Assembly (NCBI RefSeq): GCF_943734655.1
Contig: NC_071353.1
Coordinates: 153,836,179 to 153,900,178, forward strand
Reading direction: 5' to 3'
From: Sabethes cyaneus
Lineage: Eukaryota; Arthropoda; Insecta; Diptera; Culicidae
DNA length: 64,000 nt
Below, piece by piece: positions 20,914-32,112 of the stretch. Position 1 is the first letter of the stretch. The number at the start of each line of letters is the position of its first letter. The position numbers were made by a program, and so were the translations under genes. Below the pieces are notes generated by a model. It worked only from the letters and a program-made list of their open reading frames with translations. It was not told the DNA's origin and ran no database searches.

Positions 20914-21213
20914 TAGCTTGTCAAAAACGCCTACGTGCGAAAATTTTGACAACTATTTGTAATTCTATATTGCGTAGTTTTTATAACACGCAACTAAATA
21001 CTCCTGAATATATGATTAAGATATAATCAAATATTGCAATCATCTGTACTGCTTTATAATTCACAGTCATGAATTGTATATGAAGACACGCACGACTGCA
21101 AAACAACTTATTGTTCACTTCGGTTTGACATACTCTGACATACAATTCCAATGTGAAATTGACATGAAAACGATTTAATGTGAACTTTCTATTACGATTT
21201 TGTGTTATCTGGG

Positions 21214-22356
21214 GAACTGAGATTCCGAAGATGATATTTACTCGGACAATGTCCTTTCGCAAGACCGGTAAGCTTGCTGAGATCTCTCTTATTGAGACTC
21301 AGCAACTTTTAACCCAGTAACCCAGGGGCAGATACTCGACGTTATATATTTTTAGATTGTTTGAGCGATTGTACAGCCATCCTACTGGCCATAACTGTTC
21401 GGCTCTCCTTTTGTTTCAGCCCACCCTCCAGCACACAGTCAGAGATCAGACAGAGTGAATCTCGACCCGTGAGTAAAGAGTTGGTGCCACATCTTCGTTT
21501 GTCGACTCACAACGAGTCGGCGTGTTGAGGATAGACGAGGATCAGGACTGAACCTCAGCTAGCGCATCGTTCAAGTCCTGTTCCTCCGCTACTCTCCTCT
21601 CATTCGTTTCTTTGTTTTTCGGCAGAGGGAGCTTGTACGGTAAGAAATCGTCCACTGCATCAGTGACCGGTTTTATGCAGCAAGGGCAAATTGCTGTGGA
21701 GGGCGGCCTGGTACTCTACAGGCTCCGTTGCGGCGGGAGAATTTATAGAACCCTTCCACCTCGGCACGGGTCGTGTCACTCCTTGGATTAGGGGTTTATC
21801 CATTCAAGTTTTTACATTATAGCCACGGATAACAGCTATTACAACCATCTCCTTTAGGGAGTTTGGACCCTCTGCTTTGGTTTCTGCGAGTCAAGAGAAC
21901 CGTCCTGCAGGCGGAGAGTTTACACTTCAGCCTTCGCATGAGTGCCCGTTCTGTGTCCGCATACGACCCTAGTTTCCACCGGTTGTCCGATTTCCACTAA
22001 AAAACGTATCCCGGATGGTACCACGAGGAGGTAGAGATAGGAGTTGCTGAATAAGAGGCTGTGGAACCTCATGGTGGTTCTGGGCGCATTGTTCAACCAT
22101 TTACCACCCATGAGATCTCTAAAACAACGTTCAAACGTCGTGTTGAATGGTTTGCTCATCAGCTTTGTAAACTAAACTAATAATTTACCTAATTTTTCGT
22201 ATTGCATATGCGTTGGTTCAAACGAAATCATGAACGAGTGATAGGAGTGATATGAAAACAATTTTGTCGGGCTGAATTTTGTTGCCTGTCCTATGAACAG
22301 GTTGAGCATGCGGACGTGTCGCCACTGATTGTTGTTGTAGAACTTTCAAGCGTACG
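21214..22356. other. Unrecognised spacer inside the 6.2-kb block
   Basis: The 1.1 kb is less AT-rich than its surroundings and has pyrimidine-rich stretches (for example 21540-21640). No long frame, terminal repeat or RNA gene was identified. It could be the internal part of whatever element owns the inverted arms, or a solo LTR whose ends I cannot delimit. Confidence 0.35.
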
Positions 22357-22763
22357 CCCAGTAAACCATTTGGTTTATATATCTCGATTGCAACTGAGAT
22401 ATACGAAATCATATCTGAACGAAAAAGTTATATTTCACGCCATATAAGAACATATATGTACCAAAGTGGAGGCGATATACGTGCGAAAATTTTGGCAATT
22501 TTTTGTAATTCTATTTTGCGTAGTTTTTATAACACGCAACTAAATACTCCTGAATATATGATTGAGATATAATCAAATATTGCAATCGTCTATACTGCTT
22601 TATAATTCACAGTCATGAATTGTATATGAAGACACGCACGACTGCAAAACAACTTATTGTTCACTTCGATTTGACATACTCTAACCATTGTACAATTCCA
22701 ATTTGAAATTGACATGAAAACGATTTAATGTGAACTTTCTATTACGATTTTGTGTTATCTGGG
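22357..22763 (+). mobile_element. CCCAGTAAACC MITE, complete copy (407 bp)
   Basis: It has the same length and termini as 19080-19486 with few differences. It is flanked by CG at 22355-22356 and 22764-22765. Together the two copies show that the family makes 2-bp duplications with no TA preference. Confidence 0.85.
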
Positions 22764-22852
22764 CGTGAGCGGAGTTTCCAAAAGCAAATAAACATTGTCG
22801 AAAAGTATACCCACTAGCCGCCATTAAGCGCGGGAAAAGGTGGATAGTCTCT

Positions 22853-23771
22853 GTAGCTTATTGCGCTTCACACTCAATTGGACTGCACAGTTATAAAGTG
22901 CAACCTTCAAAACTGTGATGAAAAGTGTGCTACTGATAATATCGCTAGTAATCTTATATCGATAATATCATCAAACTTTATCATCAGGGAAGAATATCAA
23001 AAATTGGAGGGTTTAAAGTGAAACCTTCTTCTTGGCTTGTTATTATTTTAACATTTTTGTTCTATTTCTTACGTATTTTTGATTATACTATCATATTATC
23101 GTTAGTAATTATTAACGATAAAAAACTTTATCAATAATCGTTATAGATTTTGATCGGCATTTCCCATCATTACAACTCTCCCATCTGAGCTGAAATTTGA
23201 TTTAGCAGTGGCGCCAATAGACCAAATCATCATACCGTCAATTGACAGATACTGGCGCCCTTGTTTACATTTTGGAAAACTTTCCTTTCCGTTTATAGCG
23301 AATGTAGCGTGTGTTTTAACATTTTACAGGCATAATGGCTTTTAAATTTAGTCCTAATTCTGTTTAAACTCGGTTTAAATAACAAACTTGCCGTTTAAAC
23401 GGCTGAAACTTTTTTGGACTCTGCGGTCTGTTTGTAAACAAGGGCGCCAGTATCTGCCAGATGACGTCACCTTGATTTGGTCTATACCAGTTGTAGGAAA
23501 AGCAAATAGTATTAAATTTTCCATTTATTTTATATATGCTGCATATTTGTTCAAGTTATGAATTATGTGCGGAATTATGTATTTAGTAACTATTTTTATA
23601 TTATTCTTAGCGTCGATAACAACTCTACGTAAGCATTAGAATTCAAATAGGAATCAACCAAGATTCATGGGGTTTTCCCACGAAATTTTGGCAACTTTTC
23701 TCACCTACAAAATGTGTGACTGAACAAGTGTGTTCAAAATCCAACTTTCAATGCAAAGGGCAATACTTCAT
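22853..23771 (-). repeat. Right arm of the 6.2-kb inverted-repeat block
   Basis: It is the reverse complement of 17617-18622, without the CTGTTTTACC MITE but with a different MITE at 23218-23484. It ends about 280 bp before the COX7A start codon. Confidence 0.8.
23218..23484. mobile_element. 267-bp MITE, TIR TAGACCAAATCA
   Basis: The ends TAGACCAAATCA and TGATTTGGTCTA are exact inverted repeats. Sub-terminal GATACTGGCGCCCTTGTTTAC is inverted near 23430-23455, and TGACGTCA lies at 23462-23469. The sister arm at 17897-17912 (ACTGGTACTGGCGCCA) is unoccupied. A TA target is likely but ambiguous because TA is also in the TIR. Confidence 0.8.
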
Positions 23772-23823
23772 GCAGCTGCTTTTGCTCTTGCAATTCGGTT
23801 GCCGTTGATGTTGCTTGGTGTGG
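23772..23823. repeat. Fragment of the CCCAAGTAACAA element end
   Basis: GCTCTTGCAATTCGGTTGCCG followed by a degenerate TTGATGTTGCTTGG resembles the right end of the element at 19891-20913 (GCTCTTGCAATTCAGCTACC then GTTGTTACTTGGG). Confidence 0.5.
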
Positions 23824-23824
23824 G

Positions 23825-24051
23825 TACGCAATCGGTTGATCGGTCAAACACAAATCGAGCTGCATGGCCGGTTCCTTTTATTAATATTTGACATTCGGCC
23901 GCTTTGAAACTGATCTAAATCTGACAGATATTATTTTTCATATATTTCGTCGTCTTTCGCACTGTTTCGTGGAGAACTAAAGTATCAGCTCGTTTACAAC
24001 TTTAAAAACTTTACATTTATACCCTTTAAAGTGTTAGCAAACTCTGTCGCA
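23825..24051 (+). promoter_or_regulatory. COX7A 5' region (inferred)
   Basis: About 230 bp separate the last repeat fragment from the start codon and must contain the 5'UTR and probably the promoter. A pyrimidine-rich stretch TTTCGTCGTCTTTCGCACTG near 23945 is a plausible start-site region for a growth-type gene, but no motif is decisive. Confidence 0.35.
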
Positions 24052-24552
24052 ATGAGCGTAAAGGTAAAACAGAATGTATATTTCCCGAATTAATTTTTAG
24101 AATTGCCCTTATTGGGCTCTGCTTGAGCCCTACAGTTTTTGTAACCTCAATTACGTAATGATAAAAGTTCTCGATGTCTAAATGTTAATAAAAAAATCTC
24201 CCAACAGAACGTCGCCCAGCTGGTGTTCCTGCAAAGCAGCCGCCACTTTTCGCGGACCTCAGTCCGTGCGGCCGAAACCGGCGAGGTAGCCGAAGGCTAC
24301 AAAAGGCTAAAGGCCATCCAGGCTAAATTCCAGGTATGTGCCCGTCACTCGCCATAGTTTACCAGTATGTAACACAACTAAAGCGAAATTGCTTTTGATT
24401 CACAGAAACCGGACGGCAAGCCGGTTTTCCTAAAGGGCGGCCCAATGGACAGCGCGCTATACTATACGACAGTGGTGCTGTGTTTCGCCGGAATCGCTGG
24501 CATGGGAAAGCTGTTCTACGAGCTGAGCTACCCGGCCAAGCAGGAGGACTAA
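24052..24552 (+). CDS. COX7A: Cytochrome c oxidase subunit 7A, three exons
   Basis: Coding exons are 24052-24063, 24208-24333 and 24406-24552, joined in phase 0 across GT..AG introns of 144 and 72 bp, giving 94 residues. The product is a small inner-membrane subunit of respiratory complex IV. Exon 2 encodes a mitochondrial presequence (VFLQSSRHFSRTSVRAAE) and the AEGYKRLKAIQAKFQ matrix helix. Exon 3 encodes KPDGKPVFLKGGPMDSALYY, a transmembrane helix (TTVVLCFAGIAGMGKLFYEL) and the tail SYPAKQED. Order and length fit insect COX7A. The first exon has only four codons (MSVK), so the ATG rests on the splice donor AAG/GTAAAAC and a typical layout. It is divergent from mRpL40 across the transposon block. 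Confidence 0.92.
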
Positions 24553-24860
24553 AACTGTTGTACCACCACACCATCAGTTTCCTTCAATTTTCCCCGTGCT
24601 TAGTAGTCAAAACGGTCAAAATTTGCATTTATTCTGCTTTGGTAAATGATTGGGCATTCGTGAAAGTAGAGAGCGACCCTCCTTTTAGTCGGAAATAATA
24701 CGGGATTTGTTCGCAACCATCCTACGGACAGTGTTTGCCTTCAGTGATGCGGGCTGGCTGGCTGGCCCCGGGTGGTTGCATATTCCATTGAATGATGTAT
24801 TTATTTGAAACTGTATTAAGCATTTAAAGGTAGCAAATAAATGTTTGTTTTGAACGAAGT
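24553..24860 (+). terminator. COX7A 3'UTR with AATAAA at 24836-24841
   Basis: There are about 290 nt from the stop codon to the first canonical poly(A) signal, followed by a GT-rich TGTTTGTTTTG stretch. Confidence 0.6.
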
Positions 24861-26640
24861 GGCTGAAAATAATTTGTAATGCGTGTTTTATTTTCTAAAA
24901 CAAATGTTTATCACTTCCAGTGAGTACTAACTACTCGGCCACGGCTGAAAATAAAGAGAAAAAAAACTACTCGGTCAGCTTTCTTCAACAGAAAGTATCT
25001 AGGTTTCGAATAGAGAGAGCTTTGATTAGCTCTCTAGGTACATAATGGTTGTACTATTCATTTGTATAAACATTTATGAACTAATACTAAAAAAGTTTGG
25101 AATAAACTGGAGATAATTGTAATATTAAATAAACAATCATGTAATGGCTGGCATCAATTGTTTGGGATTGAAAAAGATGAACGTATTCCTTTAAATTCTA
25201 CTATTTTCTATTTATTATTCTCAGAGATACGCTTTCCAACAGAATTGAAAGGGAACTACAAAAACTTTTGAAAAACTAGTTCAAATAATTGAATGATTGA
25301 CTACAAACTACAGTGATAATGAGCAAAAACCTAAAGTAGGTTATTTAAAGCTGCATTCCAAAATGGGCAATAAAACATCCGAGTCCAGTTCATGTTCGGT
25401 TTTATTATTATTCTGCTCGAAGCACTCTCAATAAATATTTTATTTTAACAGTACTATTTTCAATTGTACATCTAGAGCTGGGCGGAAGGGTAGAAAACAA
25501 ATGTGTGATAAGGTGATAAACTATTATACATGTTTATTTATTTTGTTAACTGCGGTACACTGGACTGGAATTGTTAGTTTCGACCTAAATGTCTGCCATA
25601 GTCTAGCGCGAGCATTCGAAATGTGACTCTTCTAGCTTACTATTTCAATGTATAAGAATTACGATGGGAATATAAGGAGAAATTTAAAAATTTGCATTTA
25701 GCAACGATAATCCATCCATAATCAATTGACAATACTGAACATAAATGTTAAATGCGGTTTTAATAGTTGACTCTCCAGAATGAGTAAAGTAAAAGACTGT
25801 GACAGTCTAGTACTAGTCTAACCCGAGGACTCGCTGTACCCGTTCTGTTAAGTTACAGCAATTTCTGTCTCTGCCTTCTTAACTGAGATTACAAGCAACG
25901 TTAGTGGAGATTGGGTAACCAACCCTGGCGGAAACTGCAAGGTCGTATACCGACAAGGATGGTGGGCACATACAACAAGGCGCTGTGTGCGGACACGAGT
26001 ATCTGCACTGCTCCGTGTCGCAATACGTAGACCCGTGGAACTACGATGACAACTCAAGCGTGAAATTTTAAATGAAATCATGAAAAAATGGCGTATTTTC
26101 TTAAATACTCACTTTTTCGGAGCAGGCGAGGCGACAAGTCTCACCTCCAAGTCTCCGATCAGCTTACAGTTCTGAGCTTTTCCCAACGCAACCGTTTCAC
26201 AAATGGTTCTAGATTGTAAGATAACTGATAATATTTATGGCATGCGCATCTAATTTTATTGTTCCAGATCGAACCATTAACACTCTTTAACAAGTCCCAT
26301 TGGCGTAGCTAGGAAATTTCCCTAGAGGGGGCCTGGGGGTGCCAAAAATTTTTAATTATGATCCTGTTACGTCGGCTGAGAATGGGAAATCAACCATACC
26401 TACTCATACGCGAAAGAGTATGAGAAACATAGCATCCAATGCTTACGCCGTACACGCAGTCGTAAAAGAAACAGCCGCCGGTGCTGTGTGCAGACATCCT
26501 GCTACCCAGACACTCGCGCACGCATACCCTCACATCGTCTTCATGTATAGCTTATTCCCAAGTCAAAAAACTCGTGGGGAATCAGCTGCCCTTGAGGCTG
26601 GTGGCGCATTGGGATATAAATTTTGCATGTCTTTTTCGTT
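24861..26640. other. Intergenic DNA, nothing firmly recognised
   Basis: The first 900 bp are AT-rich with no frame of interest. From about 25850 to 26650 composition becomes mixed, and GC-rich pieces (25920-26040) may be the eroded 5' part of the non-LTR copy that follows. GGCGTAGCTAGGAAATTTCC followed by a G-rich run near 26303-26345 resembles a common insect repeat, but I cannot define its ends. Confidence 0.4.
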
Positions 26641-27620
26641 TCTTCTTTATCTTCACCCTCGATTCAACTCACGAGCGGATGTGCGAGAATCGGTATCAGC
26701 AGATCAGGCTGCAACGACGAACGACGAGCGACGACTTTATGCGCATCTCGGGGACAATTTCGAGTGCCTTTGATACGCGGCGTGGGTTGAGATAAAGTGA
26801 CGGCTTATCTTGCATGCTATTCAACATCGCTTTTGAGGGGGTGATCCGACGACAGCGGAGTCTCAGAGGATTGGGCTAAACATAAATACGGCGAAGGTCA
26901 AATACATGAAAGGAAGAGGCTCAAAGGAAACAAACGCATGCCTCCCATAGACGGTAACTGTTGACGGCGACGAATTAGAAATACCGGATGAAGTCGGGTA
27001 TTTGGAATCGCTGTTGACCACAGACAACAACACTAAGAAAAAGATCCAGCGGCGTATTTAAGCAGAAAATTGTGCCTACTCTGTTCTACACAAAACGCTA
27101 CGTTCAAGAAGCATAGGCCGCCTAGAGTGACTATATACAGAGTGGCGCCAAGTCATCCCAAATGTATGCAATGCGGCTTATCCTAGGTTTTTCTTTCTCT
27201 TTCCTGCATACGCGTTGGATAGGTTGTCTGCTCGATTGGAATGACACTGACAGATAATTATCATTCCAATTTTGACATTGTCGCCACTCTGTATATAGTC
27301 ACTCTAAGGCCGCCGTACAAAAATAGTAATTCTTTATGGACTTGAAGCCGTGATACGGAGGTCATAAGCGCCCTTGTCGTGTTTGTACGGAAAGTACTGC
27401 GGACGATATTTGGCGAACTGAAACTGAAAGCGGAGAGTGGTGGAGACGTATGAATCACAAGCTACAGGCACTTTTTGGAGAGATTCTCATCGTCATCTGG
27501 CAAAAGTCAGTAGACTATGGTGGGCCGGACATATCATAAGGATGCCGGAAGACAGTGTGACGACAACAGTTATCTTTAACAACTGCATCGCACCAGGGGC
27601 ATCAATCAGCCACGTACCCA
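26640..27620 (+). pseudogene. Non-LTR RT relic 1 (C-terminal half of the RT)
   Basis: Frames around 26690-27060 read ISGTISSAFDTRRGLR, LSCMLFNIAFEGVIRR, TVTVDGDELEIPDEVGYLES and TDNNTKKKIQRRI. After an interrupting MITE, 27370-27440 reads VRKVLRTIFGEL. Stops and frame changes occur throughout. These are the thumb and tail motifs of an insect non-LTR RT of the kind with a YLGS..T.DN..S..IQRRI block. The clade is uncertain. It is broken by the hAT-like MITE at 27123-27306. Confidence 0.75.
27123..27306. mobile_element. 184-bp hAT-type MITE with 8-bp TSD AGGCCGCC
   Basis: The terminal inverted repeats are exact over 25 bp, beginning TAGAGTGACTATATACAGAG. The flanking duplications are AGGCCGCC at 27115-27122 and 27307-27314. 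An 8-bp duplication and a TIR starting YARNG are established hAT features. The interior is non-coding. Perfect ends suggest a recent insertion. Confidence 0.92.
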
Positions 27621-27849
27621 GGCAAGGCCCCCAGGCACCCCCCACCCCTCCCCCCTCCGAGATATTTTGGTTTATGTTTAAAAAAAATTTCAACGCAGAA
27701 CAACACCACCAGAACCAGAACAACAATACACCAAGCTAAAACTATAGCACAAGTGTATTTTTGATGAGTGCGCCTTTGAATAACAATATAACCTCGAAAC
27801 AATATAGCCTGGAACAATATAACATCGTTTTGTATTTCTTAGTGTCTTT

Positions 27850-30000
27850 GAAAATTCTCAACTATGTAGCTCTTCGTTGCTCGGAACATTCGGCATGAAC
27901 AAAGTCGACGAAATAAGGACATGGAACGGAGACTTGGTACCTGAAATTGCAAATCGCTGAATTTCGTTGGTGGCGACAGGGTGCTGTTCGATCAGTTAGA
28001 ACCCCGAAAGTTTGGCATCGTGGCACAGCAGGAGATCTGTCACAAAGGCGAGAAGGTGCGGACGATCCGTGGCGGCAAAGCCCAATTTTTCCAGAGCGGT
28101 GGAGCGATCAACAAGCTAGGAACGGGCTTCGTAATACAATTGGGCAAAATGCAGGATCGCGTAATGGACTGGAAAGCGTTTACCGAGAGGATGTGCGTGT
28201 TGAGGATAAAGAGCCGTTTCTTCAACTATACCATCATAACCGTATATTGTTCGCACGAAGGTAGACCCGACGACGAGAAGGAAGCGTTCTATGCGCAGCT
28301 GGAGGCAACGAACGACAGCTACTCACGACCGGACATCAAGATCGTCATCGTGGATATGAACGCCCAGGTTGACAGGGAAGCAATACATAGACCGGTGATC
28401 GGGCCCCACAGCGTGCATACCGACACGAATGACAACGGCCAGCGATGCGTCAACTTTCAGCTTCCCGAAATTTGGTGATCAGAAGCACTTTCTTTTCCCA
28501 CTAAGATATCCACAAAGCCACCTGCAGATCATCCGACCAACGAACTTGTAACCAAATCCATATTATCATCGAGGGCCGGTTTTTCTCGAACATCACCAAC
28601 GTACGCTCCCTACGGGGTGCGGGTATCGACTCGGACCATTACCTAGTAGCAGTACATGTGCGCACAAAACTGTTGTCGGTTTATATCTCGCGACAAAGCC
28701 GCTCTTCTCGGTTAAACATTCGGCAGTTAAACAACCCGCCAGTTGACGAAAACTACGTGCGCGTACTGGATGAAGCTCTGCCTTCCTCTATGGAGCTAGA
28801 TGCTTCGACCCTCGAAAACGGATGGAGTATGATACGCTCGGCCATCAACGAGGCCGCAACCTCGGTGCTAGGAATGGAAATCTCGAGTGCACAAAATGAT
28901 TGGTTTGACGGGGAATGCCAACAAGCGATAAAGAGGGAAAAAAGGGATAAAGAGGGATCAAGTGTTTACTCTCCAACAAATCCTTCAGAAATGTCGAGAG
29001 TACAACGTGCCCACGCATATTTTCGTGGATTTCAGGGCAGCATACGATACAGTTGAACGAGAACAGTTATGGCAGATAATGCACGAGTACAGTTTTACGG
29101 ACAAACTGACACGGCTGATCAAAGCTACTTTGGAGCGAGTGATGTGCTACGTGCGCGTTTCGGGGACACTCTCTAGTCCTTTCGAATCGCGCAGAGGGTT
29201 GTGGCAAGGAGATGGACTGCCCTGTATGCTATTCAATATAGTCATTGAAGGTGTGCTCCAGCGAGTGGGCATGGAAACGAGAGGAGCGATCTTCAGCAAA
29301 AGAAGCCAGCTCCTAGCATTCACAGACGACGTCGACATCATTACTAGACACCTTGGGATGGCGGGGAAAATCTGCGCCAGACTAAAAACGGCGGTTAGGA
29401 GGACAGGGATACAAATCAATGCGTCGAAAACCAAATATAAGGTGGGAAGAGACTCCAGAGAAAAAAACGTTTGCCTTCCACGGACAGTAACTATTGACGG
29501 CGATGAGCTGGAAGTGGTTGATGAGTTCGTATATTTGGGATACCGGATCACCGCCTAATACCTAACACGAGTAAGAAGATTCAACGACGCATTCAAGCTG
29601 GAAGTTGGGCTTACTAATCTTTTTTCAAGATGATTCGATCAAGGAGCATACGCTGCTGCACATGGCTGTCGATGTATAAAACGCTAATCGGACCGGTAGT
29701 CCTCTACAGTAATTTTGCTTATTAACTTTGTAACTTTGAACGAAAGGTGTTGCGGACAATTTTGGGTGAATCCAAACTGAAAGCGGAGTGTGGTGTAGGC
29801 GTATGAACGACGAGTTGCAGTACTACTTGGAAAGATTTCCATCGTACACGTGGCGAGAGTTGGGAGATACCGGTGGGCAGGCCACATCACAAGGATGTCG
29901 CACGATAATGCAATGAAATCCGTTCTCTGCAAGAACCCCACTGGCGCGCCAGGGATAGAGGGGCCCAACCCAAGCTAGATGGCTCGACCAGGTAGTAACC
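27850..30000 (+). pseudogene. Non-LTR relic 2: endonuclease plus RT with internal deletion
   Basis: An endonuclease part lies at about 27900-28640: frames include FGIVAQQEICHKGEKVRTIR, SGGAINKLGTGFVIQLGK and VIVDMNAQVDREAIHRPVIG. The linker (28700-28930) contains SSAQNDWFDGECQQAI. The RT part (28950-29560) has VFTLQQILQKCREYNV, IFVDFRAAYDTVEREQLW, FESRRGLWQGDGLPCMLFNI, LAFTDDVDIITRHLG and VVDEFVYLGYRITA. The jump from the linker straight to VFTLQQ means the first RT motifs are deleted. The tail (VLRTILGE) is at 29738-29770. Several frameshifts and stops are present, so it is non-functional. It is the same family as relics 1, 3 and 4. Confidence 0.85.
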
Positions 30001-30159
30001 GTCGGTTACTAATCGACATGCGTGTGTCGAGACGCTAAACGAATTGCCGATGAGTAGCCCAGGAGCCAGGACCAGCCATGAGCTTAGTGAACAGGCTTTC
30101 TTGATACGGCAAGAGCTACCTCGGCTCTAAGCTGTTAGAAGTCAGTAAGGTTTCACAGA

Positions 30160-30440
30160 TAACTTCGATTTTATAGCCAGATACTTGGGATGACGGAGGC
30201 AATCTACGCTATACTGAGGAGGATTTGGCCAAAAACAAATACGCCGAAGACCAAATACATGAAAGGCAAATACACAAGGGGCACACATATGCGTCTTGCA
30301 TGAAGGGTAGTCATTAACGGGGACGAACTAAAAGTGGTGGATGAGTTTGTATATCTGGAATCGTTGATGACCGCGGATAACACCACAAATAAGGAGCTTC
30401 AGTGGCGCTTTAAAGTAGGGAATCGAGACTACTTTACGCT
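30160..30440 (+). pseudogene. Non-LTR RT relic 3 (short fragment)
   Basis: Frames near 30220-30410 resemble NTPKTKYMKGKYTRGTHMRL and VVDEFVYLESLMTADNTTN, the same RT segment as 26880-27060 and 29400-29560. Only about 250 bp is recognisable. Confidence 0.65.
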
Positions 30441-31560
30441 TTGCAAGACATGATCGGGAAGCGTACATCACCGCACGAAGCTTACAATGTACAAATTTTT
30501 GTGCAATCAATTTACTTATCGCAAATGGGTATGAAATGGGGAAGGCAAACGAGGAGCGTCCAATATAGCTCTAGCTTTCCCAAGCCCCTACCTAGCGCCT
30601 CCACGTGGCCATACCCGGTAATGCTCTATTGAGTAGCCAAGCTAGGAGGTGCGGTACTAATTGGTTCCCGGCTGCCTGATCTGAAAATCGAGGTTTTGGG
30701 CAGACGGCGGAGCCATACGACCTTGTTAATAGGTAAGCATAAAATAAGTTTTTTTAATTATATTTTTCGTTTTAGCTTATGAAGCTGCTCCTGCTATATA
30801 GTGAAAACTTTGGCCAATACGAGTGATAATACTGCACATGGATATTGGATACCAGAAGAAAAAAATAAATTAATTATTAGAAGCACTTATGGAAACCAAA
30901 AAGACGCAACTCTATTCCATTCCAAGGACTACTGGTGAGATTGTTCTATTTTTACTCATATATACCATATACCATATACCATATATACCATATATTTCAT
31001 AATTAAACTAGAATCGGGAAGAGGGAGGGACCATTAGAGCACTTGTTCGAAGCGGTGGGCCTAGGGAGAGTGAAACAGTTAACTTTTTAGGGTTAATCTT
31101 GGCCCGAATAACAACACATCGTGGATAATGAGCGGGCTCTTCTCCCCACCTGCTGGAGTCATTCTGCACTAAGACGGTTTATTCAACGATTGACTCAGGT
31201 GACTTAGCCCTTGGAAGGAGATTCTCTAAATTCCTGGTACGTGGAAATGATGTTGCTTATCGACCAATTCCCTTTTGGCCCTTCATACAAGAGTTGGGAA
31301 GCATGACCAATCGTTGAATATGTTCAACTCTTTTTGACATGATAGGCTCATTGTTATGAACGGATGTTCTGCTAAGGCAGGTAATATAGTATATGGTCAT
31401 ATTCAATTAATATGAATATATGGTCATATTCAATTAATTTACTTATCGCAAATATGGCGGCCGGGTAAATTAAAAATTCCGAAATTTCAGGTTGGAAGGT
31501 TGAGAATGTTTTAAATATATTAAATTTCATATAGAGAAGACGGAACACGTGCCCCTGCAA
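30441..31560. other. Intergenic DNA with a TATACCATA microsatellite
   Basis: Nothing coding is recognised. An ATACCATAT-type simple repeat occupies about 30957-31000, and 31395-31440 contains a direct repeat of ATGGTCATATTCAATTAAT. Confidence 0.5.
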
Positions 31561-31990
31561 CTGAAATTGGACTCAAAATGAAACTTGAATTTCAATTTAA
31601 AATTGATATAATTTTGAACATGAATTTGATCTCAAATTTGAGCCAATTAAGAAGTGAAGCTTGACCTAAAATAGACAGGAAATGCTCATCGAAGTAAGCT
31701 CAAAATTTGACTTAAATTTGGACTTGCCGTCAGAACTGAAATCAGATATGAAATAGGATTTGAAGTGATCCATGAAATTAGACTTGTGTTAACGACTTAC
31801 ATAAATAAAACTTCAAATTGGATTTGAAATCGCATTTGAAATCAATTTTAAAATCAGAGCTGAAAATACACTTCAAATTTGACACAAAATGGTATATAAA
31901 CTCAAACTTGAAATTTGACTCAAACCGGATACAAAAATTGGACTTAAATTTGGACTTAACATTGGGCGTCAAATTAAACATGAAATTGGA
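31560..31990 (+). repeat. Degenerate tandem repeat, TTGAAATTGGACT-type
   Basis: About 430 bp consist of imperfect iterations of words such as AAATTTGGACTTAAATTTG and CTTGAAATTTGACTCAAA. The spacing is irregular, near 12 and multiples of it. Open frames here are simply periodic Lys/Phe/Ser strings. A shorter block of the same type is at 56960-57095. Confidence 0.75.
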
Positions 31991-32112
31991 TAGGACTGAA
32001 GGTCGTCATATAGATTTCGTAAATTTCAAAAGCAGTTTTGTTGTTTGAAATCAAAATTCTCTTCATGAAAATATATTCTCTGTGTTCAGATTGGCAAGAT
32101 GAACGCAGTGAA

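Larger units (their letters stand above)
18823..20931 (-). mobile_element. GGCG...CGCC element (copy 2), inverted and carrying two insertions
   Basis: It is the reverse complement of 13365-14046, interrupted at 19080-19486 and 19891-20913. It lies inside the CCCAG MITE at 18690-21213, so three insertion events can be ordered from this locus. TA follows its right end at 20932-20933; the left junction is messy (GATAGAGGATAGAG). Confidence 0.8.
18690..21213 (+). mobile_element. CCCAGTAAACC MITE, copy split by the 682-bp-type element
   Basis: Bases 18690-18810 match the first 122 bp of the complete copies (19080 and 22357), and 20932-21213 match the remaining 282 bp. The break falls at GGCGATA/TACGTGCG. 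The intervening 2.1 kb is the GGCG element with its own two insertions. No flanking duplication is visible around this copy. Confidence 0.8.
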
